From the NCBI GenBank assembly GCA_000512085.1, contig ASPP01011259.1:1-23860 (forward strand): a DNA stretch of 23,860 nucleotides, given 5' to 3'. This DNA comes from Reticulomyxa filosa (taxonomy: Eukaryota > Foraminifera > Reticulomyxidae). A program made the translations under genes and the position numbers. Shown one piece after another: positions 19,023-23,860 of the stretch (position 1 is the first letter of the stretch; the number at the start of each line of letters is the position of its first letter). Under the pieces are notes generated by a model, which worked only from the letters and a program-made list of their open reading frames with translations, ran no database searches and was not told the origin of the DNA.

Positions 19023-20836
19023 TTATTGTTTGTGTTGATTAGGTGGAACATATTTTCTACTTGATAAAATACGATTGAGAACAGCTTGATTTGGAGAATT
19101 TGCATTAGGACGATGTTGATTTTTATTCTTTTTGCGATTGACATCACGTATATGTTGAACAAGTGATGGTTTGACAAAATCCCATAAATAGGCTTGATGA
19201 TGAGATCGATTGGCCATGTAATGAGTTGGAATATTATCACCAAAAGTCTGTTGATGAAATAATTGACCATTATCATCAAAATGATTTTCTTGCACAACCC
19301 AATTATCATCCATTTGGCAATTGACTTTTCTATTATTTAAAGATAATCTATTCTTTTGATGATTCCAGCATTGCTCTTTTTTAAGTTGATTTAAATTAAC
19401 TTGTGTCCAAGAATTATCTATGTATGTCAATGTATATATTATATATATATATATAATATATACATTGATATAGATATGTAATTTATTTATATAATACCAT
19501 AAGGACTGACTCGATCATTTTCGCGATCACTATCCGGTGGTGTAACAGGAACACCGTCATTATCACATAATTCCCATTTTTTTTGCGTTCTTTGAACAAT
19601 GAATAAAGCTTTGCTGCGAGGAGACAATATTTTCATGATTTGTTTTGCTTCATCATCACTATCTAAACATGGTTCGTTGTCACTTATATTTTCATAATCT
19701 TCTATATTAATTCCATATTTTGCTAATATTTTTTCATGTTTTGATGTCACATCTGTATTTATATTTTCCACTGTTATTTTTGCATTTTTGAATTCTTCTT
19801 CTAATTTTAGCCATTCTTTTTCTTTTTCCTTTTTGCTTTTATATTTATTTTTGTTTTTGCGATTGGAATTGGGATTAAATATTTGAAGATCTTGATTTAT
19901 TTCAGAGGCAGGTGCCACTGGCACTCTATCTTTATCTTTATTTTTGTTTTTGTTTTTATTTTTATTTTTATTTTTATCTTTATCTTTGTGCTCATTTGTA
20001 TTCAAATAAGAGCCAGGTTTGTGATCACTTTGCAAATTATCACGATATTTTCTTTTTTCTTCATTTTCATCATCATTATCACTTATACTACTTTTTGGTC
20101 GCTTTTTTTTCTTTGATGTTTTTTTTCCTTTTGTAGAGGCACTTCTTCTTCTTCTTCTTCATAATTACTGTCATTTGATTCATTCATCAAACGTGGTATT
20201 TCCTATTGTTTATTATTATTTTTTTAATGTTATCAATAAGACGGAAGAATAAATAAATAAATAAAAAAAAAGAGTGACATTGACATACCACATAATAAGT
20301 CTTTTTTTGTGTATTTGGATGGAGTTCAGAAAACACACGACACGTCGCTTTATTTGATAAAACCTCTTTGCAATGTCTTAATATATATCCATGTAAATCA
20401 ATGAAATAATGTTGAAATACTTTAATTGGAATATCTCGTTTCGATGTTGCTGTTATATACTTAAATGTTTCTTTAATTTTATTAATTGTTTTGGTATGTT
20501 TTCTTTTTTGTTCAATCTTTTCTTTTGAATTGGCCTATTGCAATGTTATTCATTGCAATTATATTTATATTTATATTCTTTTGTTACAAATACGCCAGTC
20601 ATAGATATAACTGTATCTAATGGAACAATTTGTAAAAATCCTTGTTTATAATAATATACTTTTCCCATTGGTATGCATATCTTTTTTTCTAATGATAAGT
20701 AAATTCGATTAAAAAATCGTTCGTCTTCTGCTGGCAGAAAAGTGGAAAAGAGAATCTTTTCAAAATCCAAACAAATGACTTCTTTAGCGACGTCATCACT
20801 AAGAGTTGTAAGTATTTTTACAAATTTTTGTTCCAT
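19023..20836 (-). CDS. Unrecognised protein with Lys/Asn/Asp repeat, four exons
   Basis: No family recognised. The minus-strand ATG at 20836 opens MEQKFVKILTTLSDDVAKEV. Exons are 20836-20594, 20534-20289, 20202-19498 and 19417-19023. Introns of 59, 86 and 80 nt use donors GTATTT, GTATGT and GTATTA, and every phase fits. Exon 3 needs one extra base near the GAA repeat (20143-20160), after which the total is 529 residues. Exons 1-2 look globular, with mixed hydrophobic and charged residues and KVFQHYFIDLHGYILRHC. Exon 3 starts acidic (EEEEEE), then has a nuclear-localisation-like KKTSKKKKRPK and a (KNKN/KDKD) repeat, then an acidic region. Exon 4 is Asn/Gln/His-rich with WVVQENHFDDNGQ and YLWDFVKPSLVQHIRDV. 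A nuclear, nucleic-acid-binding role is possible from composition only. It is transcribed away from the actin gene across a 341-bp spacer. Codons are more AT-rich than in the ribosomal protein genes. Confidence 0.72.
19427..19468. repeat. 42-nt perfect palindrome inside an intron
   Basis: The 21-nt halves starting TCAATGTATATATTATATAT are exact reverse complements. The palindrome sits within intron 19418-19497 of the unrecognised gene and occupies half of it, between donor and acceptor. Confidence 0.92.
19924..19990 (-). repeat. Hexanucleotide repeat encoding Lys-Asn / Lys-Asp
   Basis: On the minus strand, AAAAAT/AAAAAC units flanked by AAAGAT units encode (KN) and (KD) dipeptides. It is a low-complexity charged linker in exon 3 of the unrecognised gene. 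Confidence 0.85.
20143..20160 (-). repeat. GAA microsatellite with frame change
   Basis: Six GAA units encode Glu in the frame that enters from the previous exon. The downstream frame (SASTKGKKTSKKKK and beyond) is offset by one missing base, so a repeat-length error or indel is placed here. Confidence 0.65.
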
Positions 20837-21177
20837 TCAAATGTGGTGTTTGTGTTTATGTATCTGTGTTTTTTTTTTCTTTTACCTTGCCTTAGAAACG
20901 GCTTTATGTATACTATGATTGCTAATAAAACTTTGTTAAACCACGTTTTACTGTCTTGAATAATTTAATGAAATTGCAAATAAATACAATTACTGGTTTT
21001 GTATGAAGTATTGAATATTAATAATGATAGGAAATGAGTTTTAGAGATAGTAAATAATTGTTTCAGAATTGTACGCAACTAACTGTATATGCACATGAAT
21101 TTCAACTGTTCTTGAACTCGTGTACAAAAGGGGTCTAAAGCTTAGAAAAAAAAAAAACACTAAACTAAATCACCGCA
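20837..21177. promoter_or_regulatory. Divergent promoter region
   Basis: This 341-bp spacer lies between the starts of the minus-strand unrecognised gene and the plus-strand actin gene. It is AT-rich with T runs at its left and an A run just before the actin ATG. It must hold both promoters, but no specific element was identified. Confidence 0.55.
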
Positions 21178-22504
21178 ATGCAAGTGCAAACAGAAGATTT
21201 TGAAGCAGAAGAAGAAAAAGCAGTTGTCTTAGATAATGGGACAAACTTGCTAAAAATTGGTTTTAGTGGTGAGTCTTCAGGACCACGACTTGTGCTTCCA
21301 AACATTGTTGGAAGACCAAAGGAAGCAGGAATAAGCGCTGGAATGGGACAAAAAAGTTTGTACATAGGCGATGAAGCCCAAACAAGAAGAGGGATATTAA
21401 ATCTTTCATACCCTATGGAACGTGGTATGATTACATCATGGGATGACATGGAAAATGTGTGGGTTCATGGATTATTTAGGTTAAAAAATGTATATGTATA
21501 TATATATTTTAATAAATAAACAAAATTGGTTTTTTTTTTTTTTTGTTGTTTTTTTTTCTATAAACATAAAAGTGAATTGGGTATAGAGCCTGAAAACCAT
21601 CCAATTTTATTAACAGACACAGCATTAAATCCAGAAACGAATCGTTTGAAAATGGCAGAAGTTTTGATGATTGTAGTGTATGACTGTTGGCAATGAATAT
21701 TTTTTAATAAAAAAAAAAAAAAAAAAAAAATAGATAATGTTCGAAAAATTCAATTTCCATTCTGTATACATTGCCACACAAGCAGTATTATCATTGTATG
21801 GCGGAGGTGCACATACAGGATTAGTAATAGATTCCGGCGAAGGAACTACTCATTGTGTGCCAATTTACGAAGGATATGCGATATCCCATAGCATTGAAAG
21901 ATTAGATATTGGTGGAAGAGATGTGACAGAACATTTAATGAAAACCTTAATGAAAAAACAAGCAGAAGAAGGAAAAGGTATAAAGTGTGTAACCAGTGCA
22001 GAAAGAGAAATAGTAAGAGATATAAAAGAAACATGTGGTTCTGTTAGTTTAAATCAAGACAACAATAATAATAGTAATAATAATGTTGAATATGAATTAC
22101 CTGATGGACAGACTTTATCTATTGGCGAAGAAAGATTTGAATGTACAGAGGTCATGTTTAATCCAGAATTAATGGGTATTGATAGCAAAGGTATTCATAA
22201 ATTAGTTTATGATAGCATTGAATCTTGTGATCTTCATTTAAAAAAAGAATTATATGGTAATATTGTATTATCTGGAGGAAATACTTTATTTCCAAATATG
22301 AAAGAACGCATTCAAATGGAACTTAAAAGTCTTGTTCCATTTAATCAAGACCGTATTCATGTAGAAGCGCCTAATGATAGAAAATATAGTGTATGGATTG
22401 GAGGTAGTATACTTTCTTCTTTACCTGTTTTTCGTGAACTTTGGATTGATAAAATGGAATTTTCTGAAAGTAAAGGAAATGCTATTTTACGAAAATGTTT
22501 TTAA
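21178..22504 (+). CDS. Divergent actin (actin or actin-like protein)
   Basis: Exons are 21178-21479, 21573-21660 and 21734-22504. Introns of 93 and 73 nt keep phase, giving 386 residues (actin has 375). Order of hallmarks: [15 protein letters not shown] (phosphate 1), [17 protein letters not shown] (DNase loop region, normal length), [46 protein letters not shown] (phosphate 2), [33 protein letters not shown] and the actin-type end RKCF. Gln137 and His161 equivalents are kept. Oddities: DSGDG is DSGEG (Asp157 position), the usual Ser-Gly after DNG is Thr-Asn, there are about five extra residues in [12 protein letters not shown], and an Asn-rich insert (NNNNSNNN) before YELPDG. Codon use is AT-rich, unlike eL21 or ubiquitin. 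The C-terminus and lack of large inserts favour a divergent actin over a nuclear Arp. ATP-binding and filament formation are inferred only. Confidence 0.9.
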
Positions 22505-23635
22505 CTTTTGCTGACGCTTGATTTTTTTGATGTTTTGAGTTGTTAAAAATAACTTTTTTTGAGGCGATCACCCCTTTTTTTTTTTTTTGGACCAATCTTA
22601 CACTTCATGTTTTGTTTCACAAAACGCAAAATGCTCAGCTGCTTGCAAAGCAGACTTTTTTGTCTGCATTCTTTTTGTGGGCTATTATTCGTCATGTTTT
22701 CTTGTGGACAAGATGTAACGTTTTTGAACAAACTACGTAAACAGGCTTGTAGAACAAAAAAGTCGGCATTTGTGGTAAATGTGGTACCCGTTACTGATGC
22801 TTCTCTCAGCTCAAAGAAACACATTAAAAAACCTTGAAATTAGCCAAAGTAAGCCTCTCCCCTCAAAACGAATTTTTTTTAAAAGATTATTTAATAAATT
22901 GTGATTCGTATGTACTTTTTGCAGTACCGATTATTGCAACTGTCACAAGATCAGTTATTAAAAGATTAGAGATAACAAGGATTTGTAAACCCAACAAATC
23001 TTTTGTTTTTTTGGCACTCGTTTTTGAATACTGTGTTAAAAAAAGAAAAAAAAAATTAGTAAAAAAAAAAATTAACTCGTTGAACTTCTGGCCACTATTC
23101 GCACTAACTCTTATGCGCACCTGTGTTGAATCTTGGCTTGAAAAGCGGTAATATTTTTTTCTCTTACAAAATATTTTTTTGTCATTGATAAAAAATTGAC
23201 AGACATTTTAACGATTTTTTTCATCGGCAAATAAAAAATGTTTTTTCAAAAAATTGATCTATTAGATATTCATTTTTCAAATAAACAGCATTCGGCCAAA
23301 CTTTTTTGACACTTCTTAAAGTCAAATGACTTCATAAAAAAAAGAAATGCAAATAATCAAAAACTTTATGAGAAAACAAGAAATAGTAATGATAAAGGAG
23401 AAAAGGCATGCATATTTTGTTGATCGCACTCTTTTTCTTCCAAAGACGAAATTTTAGAAAAACATTGTATAAAAATGCATTGCCATTTACTTATATTGCA
23501 ACTTCAATTTTGACTTGCAGATTGGTAAGAATTCATTTCGAACATCAGAACAAAAATTGCAGATGAAGAGATTTCAATCAAAACAACATCCAGCCTTGTC
23601 AGGCATTTCAACTTAAATGGGCAAAGTAAAAAAAA
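22505..23635. other. Spacer between convergent actin and ubiquitin 3' ends
   Basis: The 3' flanks of both genes. Frames on both strands at 22540-23150 are short and mutually overlapping, without recognised motifs. A TTTGCAG acceptor-like site at 22917-22923 precedes a short Leu/Gln-rich open stretch, but no start, donor or partner exon could be matched. Overlapping hairpins lie at 22639-22667. Confidence 0.5.
22639..22667. repeat. Two overlapping, mutually exclusive hairpins
   Basis: CTGCTT (22639-22644) can pair with AAGCAG (22648-22653). GCAGAC (22650-22655) can pair with GTCTGC (22662-22667) across six T. The shared GCAG makes the two stems exclusive. Confidence 0.6.

Positions 23636-23860
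<225 letters not shown>

Noticed and set aside
22540-23151. Possible small genes between actin and ubiquitin
   Set aside because: Frames overlap on both strands, hold poly-A/T derived Phe and Lys runs and match no family. One acceptor-like TTTGCAG had no convincing partner exon.

Overview
This is nuclear DNA from a unicellular eukaryote. Genes are split by short (about 59-180 nt) GT-AG introns, coding regions are far less AT-rich than the spacers, and several proteins carry Asn-, Lys- or Asp-rich tracts. The window holds core eukaryotic genes: eL21, eS17, an alpha-tubulin relic, an actin and ubiquitin. The mix of AT-rich spacers, low-complexity proteins and strikingly divergent tubulin and actin fits a rhizarian, possibly a foraminiferan such as Reticulomyxa. 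That assignment is inference; the codon composition argues against Dictyostelium.

Layout, left to right. (1) <1-4199 (+): a long multi-exon gene with an Asn/Asp/Lys-rich start, degenerate EF-hand-like segments, a phospho-site-like middle, and a C-terminal repeat module ending in a CaaX box (CLVM). (2) 4200-6503: ORF-poor spacer. (3) 6504-9154 (+): a five-exon membrane-anchored ectoprotein joining a GH25 muramidase to two M15-type peptidase domains. This is the most striking gene here and looks like a peptidoglycan-digesting fusion. (4) 9155-11867: second ORF-poor spacer. (5) 11868-12289 (+): small beta-trefoil (fascin-like) protein with an N-myristoylation start. (6) 13234-13990 (+): ribosomal protein eL21, four exons. 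(7) 14514-15729 (+): Cys-rich type I membrane protein. (8) 16001-17235 (-): decayed alpha-tubulin copy. (9) 17812-18404 (-): ribosomal protein eS17, whose first coding exon is the ATG alone. (10) 19023-20836 (-): unrecognised four-exon gene with a Lys/Asn/Asp repeat. (11) 21178-22504 (+): divergent actin, three exons, divergently transcribed from gene 10. (12) 23636->23860 (-): last ubiquitin unit.

The genes form no operon. Two themes stand out: surface proteins that suit a bacteria-eating cell (genes 3 and 7) and cytoskeletal or lipid-anchored proteins (1, 5, 8, 11). Several genes need a one-base correction in or next to an A/T run or a short repeat to stay in frame (1, 3, 5, 8, 10). I treat most of these as possible sequencing errors. 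The tubulin also has a nonsense codon and lacks its 3' end, so it is a genuine pseudogene candidate. Exon borders were worked out by hand from splice sites, reading phase and, where a family was recognised, similarity.
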